Below, piece by piece: positions 6,795 through 14,397 of a stretch of 20,380 bases of DNA. The notes under the pieces were generated by a model. That model did not search any database. It was not told the origin of the DNA and was given only the letters and a program-made list of their open reading frames with translations. Made by a program: the position numbers and the translations under genes. This DNA is from Candidatus Parcubacteria bacterium (GTDB lineage Bacteria; Patescibacteriota; Minisyncoccia; Phycocordibacterales; CAIZLB01): NCBI GenBank assembly GCA_014378965.1, contig JACMMR010000008.1:1-20380 (forward strand), read 5' to 3'. The number at the start of each line of letters is the position of its first letter. Position 1 is the first letter of the stretch.

Positions 6795-8513
6795 TTATGA
6801 TTTTATTGTGTCTGTCGACATTTGTGATTCAAATATTTGCCTGTATTCGAATGATTCTTTTAATAACTGCTGGTGAGTACCTGTGCCAATTATCTCACCT
6901 TCCATCAATACAATAATTTGCTCATAATTTTTAATTGGTTCAATTTTTTGTGTGATTGAAACTAGAGTTACTTCAGGAAAATTTTTTGACACATTTCCCA
7001 AAATCAAGGACTCAGTATTTTGATCAACACGCGCAGTAAAATCATCTAACAAAAGAATTTGCGGGTTAACGGCCAATGCTCGCGCAAGCATGAGTCTCTG
7101 TTTTTGCCCTCCCGACAAGCTCGTTCCACGTTCTGAAACCATTGTTTCGAGTCCATCTGGCAACTCTTTTACTAGTTGTGTAAGTTCTGCGGTTTCAATA
7201 GCTTTATTTAAGATGTCTCTGTTTTTTTCTGACTCAGAGGTGAAAGCAATATTTTCTCTAAATGAAGTGTTGAATAATATACTATCTTGAAAAACAAGTC
7301 CAATATGCTTCAATAAACTACTTATTTTATATTCAGATAGTGGGCGATTATCTATAAAAATTTCTCCTTCTGTTGGCACTATCAACCCAGACATCAAATA
7401 AAATAATTGTGATTTTCCTGCTGCTGTTGGTCCCACAATGGCGTTTTTGGTTTTTGCATGTATCTTGAATGAAATATTTTTAAGAACAGTTTTGTCAGAT
7501 CCATTTTCCGTTTTATATATCAAAGAAACATTTTTAAATTCTATATCACCTTGTATATCACCCTCGTATGTTCCAGATTCTTCTTTAATGTTTGCAGCTA
7601 TAACATTATTAATTCTTTTTAAAGATACGAGTCCACGAGAAATGGATGGACCAACAAAACCTAATACAAAGATCGGCCAAATAAACATTGCTGAGTAGGA
7701 AAGAAATGCTGAAAAATCTCCAAGTGTCATAGTTCCATTGATAACTTGTTTACCTCCAAACCATATAATAATTAATGTTGCTACGTTTGCCAGTAACACT
7801 ACTATTGGTACTAATAGAGCAAAACCTTTTACAATTGAAAATCCTATTTTTTTTGCATTCTCATTAACAACCTTAAACTTTTTCACTTCCTCGTAACCTC
7901 CGTGCAATATCCGAATCAATGCAGATCCAGTAATAGTTTCATTTATGTTTGCATAAATACTTTGGATATTTTCTTGTGTCGCTTGAAAAAGCTTTCCGAT
8001 AGAGCCAAAGATCAATCCAAATGCAACAGCCAAAAGTGGAATAATGCTAATAGTGTAAAGTGCCAAACGCAGATTTGTATTGAGTAGAAAAATAATAGCA
8101 CCGATCAGAGTTAAAAGTGCACTAAGTAATGTTACAAACCCTTGTACAATAATCGCCTTTACAGCCTCAATGTCGGAGGTAAAAATAGTTTGCAATTGTC
8201 CCGGAGTTGATTCGTCAATATATTGAAATGATTGTCGAGATATTTTTTTTATTAATTGATTTCTTAAATCAAGTGCAACTTTTTCTGATAAATAATTGGA
8301 AGTAAATATTTGAATTATAACCACAACAAAAGCAGATGCTCCAATTATAATAAGTGTAGTGAATGTTGGTGACCAACTGGAAAAATCTCCGGTGTCGATT
8401 GCACGAGCTGCGAGCTTGGGTACCAAAAGCGATAATCCCGTAGACGAAAACCCGAGCAAAATAGTAAACAAGGTCCACCATTTATACGTTTTAAGAAGTT
8501 GTCCAAATGTCAT
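6795..8513 (-). CDS. ABC exporter half-transporter, subunit with degenerate catalytic site
   Basis: The 572-residue product has six membrane helices (about 12-300) and a C-terminal ATPase domain. Motifs are Walker A GPTAAGKS (361-368), Q-loop Gln409 (VFQDS), canonical signature LSGGQ (466-470), and Walker B ILLLD (486-490) followed by Asp491 instead of the catalytic Glu. The switch position, normally His, is Gln522 (SITQK). These changes leave its own Walker site poorly catalytic while keeping the signature that completes the partner's site. The gene lies 23 bp downstream of alaS and 5 bp upstream of the partner, so it is probably expressed from the pepF promoter or an unseen internal one. 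Confidence 0.95.
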   Translation of the reverse strand: MTFGQLLKTYKWWTLFTILLGFSSTGLSLLVPKLAARAIDTGDFSSWSPTFTTLIIIGASAFVVVIIQIFTSNYLSEKVALDLRNQLIKKISRQSFQYIDESTPGQLQTIFTSDIEAVKAIIVQGFVTLLSALLTLIGAIIFLLNTNLRLALYTISIIPLLAVAFGLIFGSIGKLFQATQENIQSIYANINETITGSALIRILHGGYEEVKKFKVVNENAKKIGFSIVKGFALLVPIVVLLANVATLIIIWFGGKQVINGTMTLGDFSAFLSYSAMFIWPIFVLGFVGPSISRGLVSLKRINNVIAANIKEESGTYEGDIQGDIEFKNVSLIYKTENGSDKTVLKNISFKIHAKTKNAIVGPTAAGKSQLFYLMSGLIVPTEGEIFIDNRPLSEYKISSLLKHIGLVFQDSILFNTSFRENIAFTSESEKNRDILNKAIETAELTQLVKELPDGLETMVSERGTSLSGGQKQRLMLARALAVNPQILLLDDFTARVDQNTESLILGNVSKNFPEVTLVSITQKIEPIKNYEQIIVLMEGEIIGTGTHQQLLKESFEYRQIFESQMSTDTIKS

Positions 8514-8536
8514 ATAAACCTGATTATAGCATAGTT

Positions 8537-10378
8537 TTACTCCAAAACGGCCTTGATACGTCTCACTCCTTGTGACACAGCTTCTTCTTTCGCTATTTTA
8601 AAATGCCCAAGCTCAGATGTGTTTTTTACATGGGGTCCGCCACAGAATTCTTTTGAAAATGCATCTTCTAGATTTTCACCGATATAATACACATTCACCA
8701 TGTCGCCATATTTGTCGGCAAAGAAATGGAGTGCTCCTGACGCAATAGCCTCATCCTTTGGCAGGGTTACCATATTCATCGGTAGAGCTTCGGAAATTTT
8801 TTCATTTACGATAGTCTCCACCTTAACTTTTTCTTCATCTGTCATTTTTCTATCAAAAGCAAAGTCAAAACGAAGTCTTTCAGTTGTAATATTTGATCCT
8901 TTTTGTTGTACTGATTCACCCAATACCGTTCGAAGAGCTTGATGTAATAAGTGAGTAGCAGTGTGATATTTTACTTCCATTATTCCATCTCCTGCCAATC
9001 CCCCTTTAAACTTTATTAGTGCCCCAGCTCTAGAATTTTCTTGATGTATTTTAAATAGTTGATCAAATTCATCTTTATTAATTTTTAATTTATGCTCTGA
9101 TGCCAACTCTTCAATCATTTCTATCGGAAATCCGTACGATTCAAACAACGTAAATACTTTTTGAGAATCAATCATTTCTGTATTATGTTCTTTATTATAA
9201 GTAACTATTTTATTAAATTCTTTGATACCTTGTATTAGAGCTTTTCTAAATTTCTTTTCTTCTCCATTTATAAAAACTTTTATTGTTTCTTTTTGTTTCG
9301 CAACATTATCATATACATCTTTATAATAATCTGTAAAAATATCGGCTATAACATAAAGTGAGTTTTCGGGAAGTCCTAATACATCCGCATGACGAAGCGC
9401 ACGACGGATTAGGCGTCTTAAGATATATCCTTGATCAGTATTAGAAAAAATCACACCATCCGATAACATGATTACAGCAGTTCTAACATGATCCGCTATA
9501 ACTCTCGATGATCGAGCTATTTCAAATGCGGCTATATTTATATTTTTTTTTGTTAACGAGACAATCTTATCGAGCGCAGGTTTAAAAATATCAGTCTCAT
9601 ATACAGAATTAACCCCTTGTACCATCATTACAATTCTCTCAAATCCTGAACCAGTATCGACATTTTTATTTTGTAATTTTGAAATAATTTTTCCATCTTT
9701 TTTCAAATATTCCATAAACACATCATTCCAAATCTCCACCAGCTCACCGCGTTCATCGAGTTTAATATATTCTTCTTTATCAAGTCCTTCTGTATGTTTT
9801 CCAGTAATGTCGTAGAACATTTCTGTATCTGGTCCACATGGTCCATTATCCCCTGCACTCCACCAGTTATTTTTTTTAGGTAAGAAAAATATTCTATTAG
9901 TTGAAATATTATTTTTCTTTAAAATATTTTCCCAAATCTTTGCAGACTCTTCATCTTTCGGTGCGTCAATATCCCCTTCAAAACAAGTCACATACAATCG
10001 ATTTGGATCCAACCCAAAACCAATGTCTTTGTCAGTTAACAATTCATATGACCACTCTATTGCTTCTTTTTTAAAATAATCACCAAGAGACCAATTTCCC
10101 ATCATTTCAAAAAAAGTTAAATGACGACTATCACCAACTTCTTCAATATCAATAGTTCGAATGCATTTTTGAAGGTTTGCTAATCGCTTTCCTTGTGGGT
10201 GAGGTTCTCCTAATAAATAAGGGATAAGAGGTTGCATACCAGCAATGTTAAAAAGAACTGAAGCATCGTTTTCAGGGACTATCGGGGCTGATTTTAATAT
10301 GGCATGGTCTTTACTTACAAAGAAATCCAAGAATTTTTGTCTGATCTCGTGTGACATCATAGGTGTTTGATTATACAT
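8537..10378 (-). CDS. alaS: Alanine--tRNA ligase, short form without C-terminal domain
   Basis: This class II synthetase charges tRNA-Ala. The 613-residue product contains the aminoacylation core: motif 2 region FFEMMGNWSLGDYFKKE (89-105), AGDNGPCGPDTEM (175-187), and motif 3 GYILRRLIRRALRHA (317-331). It then has the editing domain with zinc-site motifs HTATH (472-476) and CGGPH (579-583), which removes mischarged Ser/Gly. It ends at RRIKAVLE, directly after the editing domain, whereas E. coli AlaRS has 876 residues. The coiled coil and DHHA1 C-Ala domain are missing. This short form is known to me from CPR genomes. The reading frame is intact with an ordinary stop, so it is not a frameshift product. 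It lies between pepF (29 bp) and the ABC genes. Confidence 0.96.
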   Translation of the reverse strand: MYNQTPMMSHEIRQKFLDFFVSKDHAILKSAPIVPENDASVLFNIAGMQPLIPYLLGEPHPQGKRLANLQKCIRTIDIEEVGDSRHLTFFEMMGNWSLGDYFKKEAIEWSYELLTDKDIGFGLDPNRLYVTCFEGDIDAPKDEESAKIWENILKKNNISTNRIFFLPKKNNWWSAGDNGPCGPDTEMFYDITGKHTEGLDKEEYIKLDERGELVEIWNDVFMEYLKKDGKIISKLQNKNVDTGSGFERIVMMVQGVNSVYETDIFKPALDKIVSLTKKNINIAAFEIARSSRVIADHVRTAVIMLSDGVIFSNTDQGYILRRLIRRALRHADVLGLPENSLYVIADIFTDYYKDVYDNVAKQKETIKVFINGEEKKFRKALIQGIKEFNKIVTYNKEHNTEMIDSQKVFTLFESYGFPIEMIEELASEHKLKINKDEFDQLFKIHQENSRAGALIKFKGGLAGDGIMEVKYHTATHLLHQALRTVLGESVQQKGSNITTERLRFDFAFDRKMTDEEKVKVETIVNEKISEALPMNMVTLPKDEAIASGALHFFADKYGDMVNVYYIGENLEDAFSKEFCGGPHVKNTSELGHFKIAKEEAVSQGVRRIKAVLE

Positions 10379-10407
10379 TATATATGAGAGCTTGTCGATA
10401 ATATCAA

Positions 10408-12195
10408 TTAAAATATTTTCTCCACCTCATCCAAATCCTTCTCTATTTTTTTCAATCCTTTTTTAAAGAAATCTGGTTTACTTGTATCTATTCCTATACT
10501 TTTAAAAATGTCTTCTGGTGACATTGACCCTCCTGCACTCAAGAATTTTTTTATTTTCACCCCAAATGATTTATCCTTTTTATATTCTTCATACAAAGCA
10601 TTAGCAATTAGCTGGCCGTAGGCATATGAATAGACATAAAAAAAATATCTAAAGTGGTTTATATACACATATCCATATCCATCAGTCTCAACAACTTCAA
10701 CAGCATCCCCAACATATGATCTTCGACAATCAGCAAACATGGATGCGAACTCTTCTTTAGAAACAAATCCTTTTTCTTTTACCGCTTTGTGAATATTTTT
10801 TTCATATTGAAAATATGCAATTTGTGCAAAGATTGTAAACACATCATCTTGAACCTTATTTACCAATAAATCTTTTTTTTCATCAGGAGTTGCAATTTTT
10901 AATAAATTATCAAACAATACATTTTCAAAAAAAGTAGATGCTACTTCTGCGATAGAAATAGGATAATCTTGATACATAGGTTCTTGTTTTTTTGAGAGGT
11001 CAGAGTGGATTGAATGACCCATCTCATGGGCTAAAGTTGAAACATCATTTGGTTTTTCTACATAGTTTAATAATACACAAGTTGGTGCATTAATCATTGG
11101 TGAACAAAAAGCTCCTGACCTTTTTCCAAGCTTGGGATATACATCGATTTGTCCATTTTCTAAGTACCCCTGGAATATGTCTGCAAATTCCTGATCAACA
11201 TCAGCAAAAGATTCTGTCACCATAGAACATGCATCTTCAAATTTTATTTTCTTTTTAGTTTTTGCGGTTGAAATACTAGTGGCCAGTTCAGCCATGGTTA
11301 TGTTTTTATCGTCCGACTTTTCAATTTTATTTAAAATCTTAGCCTTTAATTTAAAGAATCTATGGGAAATATAATTATGTTTAGTAACTACATCAACCAG
11401 ATTTTCTATCGACTTAACATCGTTTTGATATCCTAAAATCGTTGCTTCATAGGGTTTTTTGTGTCCACGGATTTCGTCATCCATTCTTTTATTACGGATA
11501 ACGGCGTTTAGTTCTGCTTCAGCAATGAAAGATATGTCTTTGTATCTATTCATCACAATTTTATGCAATACCCTTCTGTCATTTTTAGGCAAGTCTGCCT
11601 TAATACCCATCGCCTCAGATAGGGACATTTCCTTATTTTTAAATAGTATCTTTTGCGAATTTCGATTTTTACTTCCAAAGTCTTCCCAGGCTTCATGCGC
11701 AACTTGTGCCTTGTCAGTCAAAATCTTTTCTTCCTTTTCTGATAACATAAATTTTCCATGCATGAAAGAACTTTCTAAAAGATATTTGTATTTTGACAAG
11801 GTTTTATCCTTTAAATATTTTTCTTGTAACTTTTTATCTAATTTACAAATTTCTAATCCAAAAAATATTGTTTCTTTTGATGCTTTTAGATATATATCAG
11901 AAAGCTTGTTTATTTCGCCTTGAATTTTGTCATTCGAACTATTTAATGATTGTTCTAAACCTAAATACCAAAGTGGAATTGTTGAAGTTTTGTCGATTAA
12001 CTTATTGTAGTCATTCAAAGCTACGAGCATACCCTTTGAACTTTTTAGGAATTTTAGATCTTTATATTTTTTTGCAAAGATTAGCAAGTGTTTACAAATT
12101 ACTTTTACATCTTTTTCTATTTTTGGATCGTGTATCCCTGTATACAATTTTGAAAAATCCCACTCTGTCTTAATTGCTGTTTTGATATTTGTCAT
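10408..12195 (-). CDS. pepF: Oligoendopeptidase F-like metallopeptidase (M3 family)
   Basis: A cytoplasmic zinc oligopeptidase that degrades short peptides. With the chosen start the product has 595 residues, near the usual ~600. The zinc site is HEMGH in STLAHEMGHSIHSDL (His390, Glu391, His394), with the third ligand Glu417 in SIAEVAST. N-terminal alpha-helical lobes and the C-terminal DGYGYVYINHFRYFFYVYSYAYGQ region (split here as DGYGYVYI and YSYAYGQ) fit the M3B subfamily. An ATG at 12213 would add six residues (MLKSAN), but an extended -10 element sits inside that stretch, favouring the ATG at 12195 and a leaderless mRNA. It heads a minus-strand run with alaS and the ABC pair. Confidence 0.95.
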   Translation of the reverse strand: MTNIKTAIKTEWDFSKLYTGIHDPKIEKDVKVICKHLLIFAKKYKDLKFLKSSKGMLVALNDYNKLIDKTSTIPLWYLGLEQSLNSSNDKIQGEINKLSDIYLKASKETIFFGLEICKLDKKLQEKYLKDKTLSKYKYLLESSFMHGKFMLSEKEEKILTDKAQVAHEAWEDFGSKNRNSQKILFKNKEMSLSEAMGIKADLPKNDRRVLHKIVMNRYKDISFIAEAELNAVIRNKRMDDEIRGHKKPYEATILGYQNDVKSIENLVDVVTKHNYISHRFFKLKAKILNKIEKSDDKNITMAELATSISTAKTKKKIKFEDACSMVTESFADVDQEFADIFQGYLENGQIDVYPKLGKRSGAFCSPMINAPTCVLLNYVEKPNDVSTLAHEMGHSIHSDLSKKQEPMYQDYPISIAEVASTFFENVLFDNLLKIATPDEKKDLLVNKVQDDVFTIFAQIAYFQYEKNIHKAVKEKGFVSKEEFASMFADCRRSYVGDAVEVVETDGYGYVYINHFRYFFYVYSYAYGQLIANALYEEYKKDKSFGVKIKKFLSAGGSMSPEDIFKSIGIDTSKPDFFKKGLKKIEKDLDEVEKIF

Positions 12196-12203
12196 ATTTG
12201 CTG

Positions 12204-12212
12204 ATTTTAGCA
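12204..12212 (-). promoter_or_regulatory. Extended -10 promoter of the pepF run
   Basis: Minus-strand TGC-TAAAAT is an extended -10 element whose end lies 8 nt before the pepF ATG at 12195, predicting transcription start at or next to the start codon. No good -35 was found, as is common with extended -10 sites. Confidence 0.5.
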
Positions 12213-12228
12213 TATTTGTAAATCAATT

Positions 12229-12248
12229 ACATGTTACAATAAACATGT
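12229..12248 (+). promoter_or_regulatory. Extended -10 framed by ACATGT repeats, plus-strand promoter candidate
   Basis: TGT-TACAAT (12232-12240) is an extended -10 for plus-strand transcription starting near 12247. It is framed by two copies of ACATGT (12229-12234 and 12243-12248), an arrangement that could be an operator. It lies back-to-back with the pepF promoter. Confidence 0.4.
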
Positions 12249-12282
12249 CTTACAACCCAAAACACAAAAAGGAAAAGTAGAA

Positions 12283-12372
12283 ATGAAGACAATACCCGAT
12301 ATAATGTTTATCGTTAAAGTGGTCAGGATTTGCCCCAATGGGTGTAAATGTCCCAACTGCCTGCATAAATAA
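12283..12372 (+). CDS. Possible 29-residue Cys-rich small protein
   Basis: The frame encodes MKTIPDIMFIVKVVRICPNG then CKCPNCLHK and a TAA stop. Cysteines at 17, 21, 23 and 26 and His28 give the spacing Cx3CxCx2CxH, a plausible metal-binding knuckle after a hydrophobic stretch (7-14). A Shine-Dalgarno-like AAAAAGGA lies 9 nt before the ATG, an extended -10 about 40 nt upstream, and a terminator-like hairpin follows. No family is recognised. It could instead be a structured RNA leader or a pseudo-ORF. The interval 12214-12456 between pepF and xth contains no other gene. Confidence 0.35.
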   Translation: MKTIPDIMFIVKVVRICPNGCKCPNCLHK

Positions 12373-12387
12373 ACTCGTGCGCTCATC

Positions 12388-12430
12388 AAACGGTTTTGGG
12401 ATTCACGTCCTATCTCCGTTTTTTTTATTT
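12388..12430 (+). terminator. Terminator-like hairpin with T tract
   Basis: AAACGG (12388-12393) pairs with CCGTTT (12416-12421), with an inner GGA/TCC helix, followed by an uninterrupted T run (12419-12426). The 22-nt loop makes it weaker than a classic terminator. It would end a short transcript started near 12247. Confidence 0.45.
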
Positions 12431-12437
12431 ACCTAAA

Positions 12438-12448
12438 TATAGTAAGAT
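12438..12448 (+). promoter_or_regulatory. Candidate -10 region of xth
   Basis: Overlapping TATAGT (12438-12443) and TAAGAT (12443-12448) lie 13 and 8 nt before the xth ATG. There is no Shine-Dalgarno, so a near-leaderless mRNA is suggested. No convincing -35 is present. Confidence 0.3.
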
Positions 12449-12456
12449 ACAACTAT

Positions 12457-13224
12457 ATGAAAATTATCACCTGGAACGTCAACGGTCTCCGCGCTGTCTG
12501 GAAAAAAGGCGAATTACAAAACCTTATTAAAATATATCAACCAGATATCCTCGGTATCCAAGAAACAAAATCCTCTGTCGAACAATTGACCGATGAAACA
12601 AAAAATCATGAAGGATATTTTACATACTTTGAATCAGCAACAATGAGAAAAGGATATTCTGGTGTTGCAATATATTCCAAAGAAGAACCACTCGACGTTA
12701 AAGGAACTCTCGGAGATAAAAACTTTTTAGATGATGAAGGTCGAACCATCATAGTTGAGTATGAAGATTTTTATCTGATCAATTGCTATTGGCCGAACGG
12801 GGGTAAATCTCCTGAGCATTTCCAATACAAACTTCAATATTATGAAAAATTTTTAAAACTTGCCAAAAAGCTTGAAAAGGAAAAACCAGTTATATTTCTA
12901 GGCGATATAAATGCCACTGCAGCAAACATTGACCTTGCACGACCAAAAGAAAATGCAGGACATGTTGGTTGTACTCCTGAAGAACGTGCGCTGTTGAAAC
13001 AATATACAGAAAGTTTTGTCGATACCTGGAGGACCGCCTATCCCGACAAGATTGAATATACCTGGTGGGATATGAAAAGTCATTCGAGAGATAGAAATAT
13101 TGGTTGGCGTATTGATTATATTTTTGTTAGTAAAAGTTTATGGGATAAAGTTATAAATATAGAGATATTGGGAAATATATTTGGTTCTGACCATTGTCCA
13201 GTTTTATTAGAATTAAATTTATAA
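12457..13224 (+). CDS. xth: Exodeoxyribonuclease III / AP endonuclease
   Basis: This enzyme cuts DNA at abasic sites and trims 3' ends in base-excision repair. The 255-residue product has the full motif set of the ExoIII/APE1 fold: TWNVNGLRA (5-13, Asn7), QETK (Glu36, metal ligand), GYSGVAIY (67-73), NCYWPNGG (109-116, Tyr111), GDIN (149-152; Asp150 and Asn152), DLARPKENAGHVG (159-171), GWRIDYIF (217-223) and GSDHCPV (243-249; Asp245/His246). Length matches the family. The deacetylase gene follows after 5 bp, so the two may be cotranscribed although functionally unrelated. Confidence 0.97.
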   Translation: MKIITWNVNGLRAVWKKGELQNLIKIYQPDILGIQETKSSVEQLTDETKNHEGYFTYFESATMRKGYSGVAIYSKEEPLDVKGTLGDKNFLDDEGRTIIVEYEDFYLINCYWPNGGKSPEHFQYKLQYYEKFLKLAKKLEKEKPVIFLGDINATAANIDLARPKENAGHVGCTPEERALLKQYTESFVDTWRTAYPDKIEYTWWDMKSHSRDRNIGWRIDYIFVSKSLWDKVINIEILGNIFGSDHCPVLLELNL

Positions 13225-13229
13225 ATAAC

Positions 13230-14306
13230 ATGAAAAATATTAGAACTATATCATATATATTAATCATAGTAATTTTAGTATTTTCAACAGTGCAGATATT
13301 TGCAAAAATTGAAAATACAAAAAATACTGTTGCTCGAACCTCAAAGGACATTTTATATACAGGGCCTGTATATAACATTTTTTTTCATAGTCTACTAGTC
13401 TATCCAAAACTTGCTTTTAGAGGTGATACGCGTAGTAATTTATTTAAAACATATATGATTACTAAAAAAGAATTCGATAATATATTACCAGAATTGTATA
13501 AGAATAATTTTGTACTTGTAAATATTCATGAGTTATATACTGTTGATAAGAATGGTACTGTCCATAGAAAAGAAATATACCTACCAGCAAATAAAAAACC
13601 ATTGGTAATTTCAATAGATGATCTTAACTATTATAAAAATCAAGAAGGTAGAGGTATGGCACAAAAAATTATTTTAAATAAAAATAATTCTATTCAAACA
13701 GAAATAATCGATCCAAAAGGTCAATTACTGGACACGACTGATGGTGATATCATTCCTATAGTAGATGATTTTGTATCTAAGCACTCAGATTTTTCTATAC
13801 ATGGCGCAAAGGGTATAATTGCCGTAACTGGTTACGATGGTGTGTTTGGATACAGAACAGAGTCCAGCGCGTCAACTTCTCCAACGTATAAATCTGATAG
13901 AAAAAAAATATTTGATATTGCTAATGTATTGAAATCAACCGGCTGGGTTTTTGCAAGTCACAGTTATACTCATGAAAGTAGTTTTGTAACAAATAAGATA
14001 ACATTAGAAAATCTTAAGGTTGATACTGAATTATGGGACAATGAAGTGAGACCTCTTGTCGGTGATACTGATATTTTTATTGGTCCATTCGGTCAAGTAT
14101 TTAAAGATAAAGATCCTCGTCGAAATTATCTCATATCTAAAGGTTTTCATGTATTTTATGGAGTTGGTGCAAGTTTGTATACAAATTATTTTTCAAATTA
14201 TATCGCAATTGATAGAGCACCTATAGATGGAATGCGATTAGAGAAAAAATCAAAAATTCTTTTTAAATATTTTGATGTTGAAAAAGTGATAGACCCAATA
14301 CGGTAG
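13230..14306 (+). CDS. Membrane-anchored polysaccharide deacetylase-like protein
   Basis: The 358-residue product starts with a membrane anchor or uncleaved signal (about residues 6-25). It carries NodB-type metal and catalytic motifs: VISIDDLNYY (127-135, Asp130/Asp131) and ASHSYTH (242-248, His244 and His248). GAKGIIAVTGYDGVFGYRT lies between them, as in large Firmicute-type deacetylases. The expected role is removing acetyl groups from cell-wall or surface glycans outside the membrane. A frame extends upstream to a TTG at 13194 inside xth, but the ATG at 13230 gives a proper N-terminus and is chosen. The last codons form part of a terminator hairpin. The exact glycan substrate is unknown. 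Confidence 0.9.
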   Translation: MKNIRTISYILIIVILVFSTVQIFAKIENTKNTVARTSKDILYTGPVYNIFFHSLLVYPKLAFRGDTRSNLFKTYMITKKEFDNILPELYKNNFVLVNIHELYTVDKNGTVHRKEIYLPANKKPLVISIDDLNYYKNQEGRGMAQKIILNKNNSIQTEIIDPKGQLLDTTDGDIIPIVDDFVSKHSDFSIHGAKGIIAVTGYDGVFGYRTESSASTSPTYKSDRKKIFDIANVLKSTGWVFASHSYTHESSFVTNKITLENLKVDTELWDNEVRPLVGDTDIFIGPFGQVFKDKDPRRNYLISKGFHVFYGVGASLYTNYFSNYIAIDRAPIDGMRLEKKSKILFKYFDVEKVIDPIR

Positions 14307-14353
14307 GTTTATTCGATTTGATTTTACTACCTTGGTCTATGGGTTTTTCTTTT
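14289..14353 (+). terminator. Terminator overlapping the end of the deacetylase gene
   Basis: ATAGACC..AA plus GGTAG (14289-14305) pair with CTACC then TTGGTCTAT (14327-14340), with small bulges, followed by GGGTTTTTCTTTTT. The 5' arm lies within the last codons and stop of the deacetylase gene. Confidence 0.75.
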
Positions 14354-14384
14354 TGTCAATCTGATGTCTCGGGTTTAAATTTCA

Positions 14385-14390
14385 TATAAT
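14385..14390 (+). promoter_or_regulatory. Consensus -10 box of thyA
   Basis: A perfect TATAAT lies 7 nt before the ATG at 14398 and overlaps an alternative ATG at 14389. This predicts transcription start at or within a base of 14398. The -35 (TGATGT at 17 bp) is poor. Confidence 0.55.
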
Positions 14391-14397
14391 GAAGAGT

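Noticed and set aside
6515..6916. Plus-strand open frame across the junction of the two ABC genes.
   Set aside because: Antisense to two motif-rich ABC proteins; hydrophobic composition mirrors membrane-helix codons.
11459..12173. Plus-strand open frames opposite pepF.
   Set aside because: They are antisense shadows of a clearly conserved peptidase, with no own motifs or translation signals.
12340..12426. Possible tRNA-like 3' end (GATTCACG followed by TATCTCC).
   Set aside because: No matching 5' acceptor strand, no proper T-loop and no D or anticodon arms; better explained as part of a terminator-like hairpin.
13194..13229. TTG-started extension of the deacetylase into xth.
   Set aside because: The ATG at 13230 gives a normal signal/anchor N-terminus; the extra residues are just the shifted end of xth.
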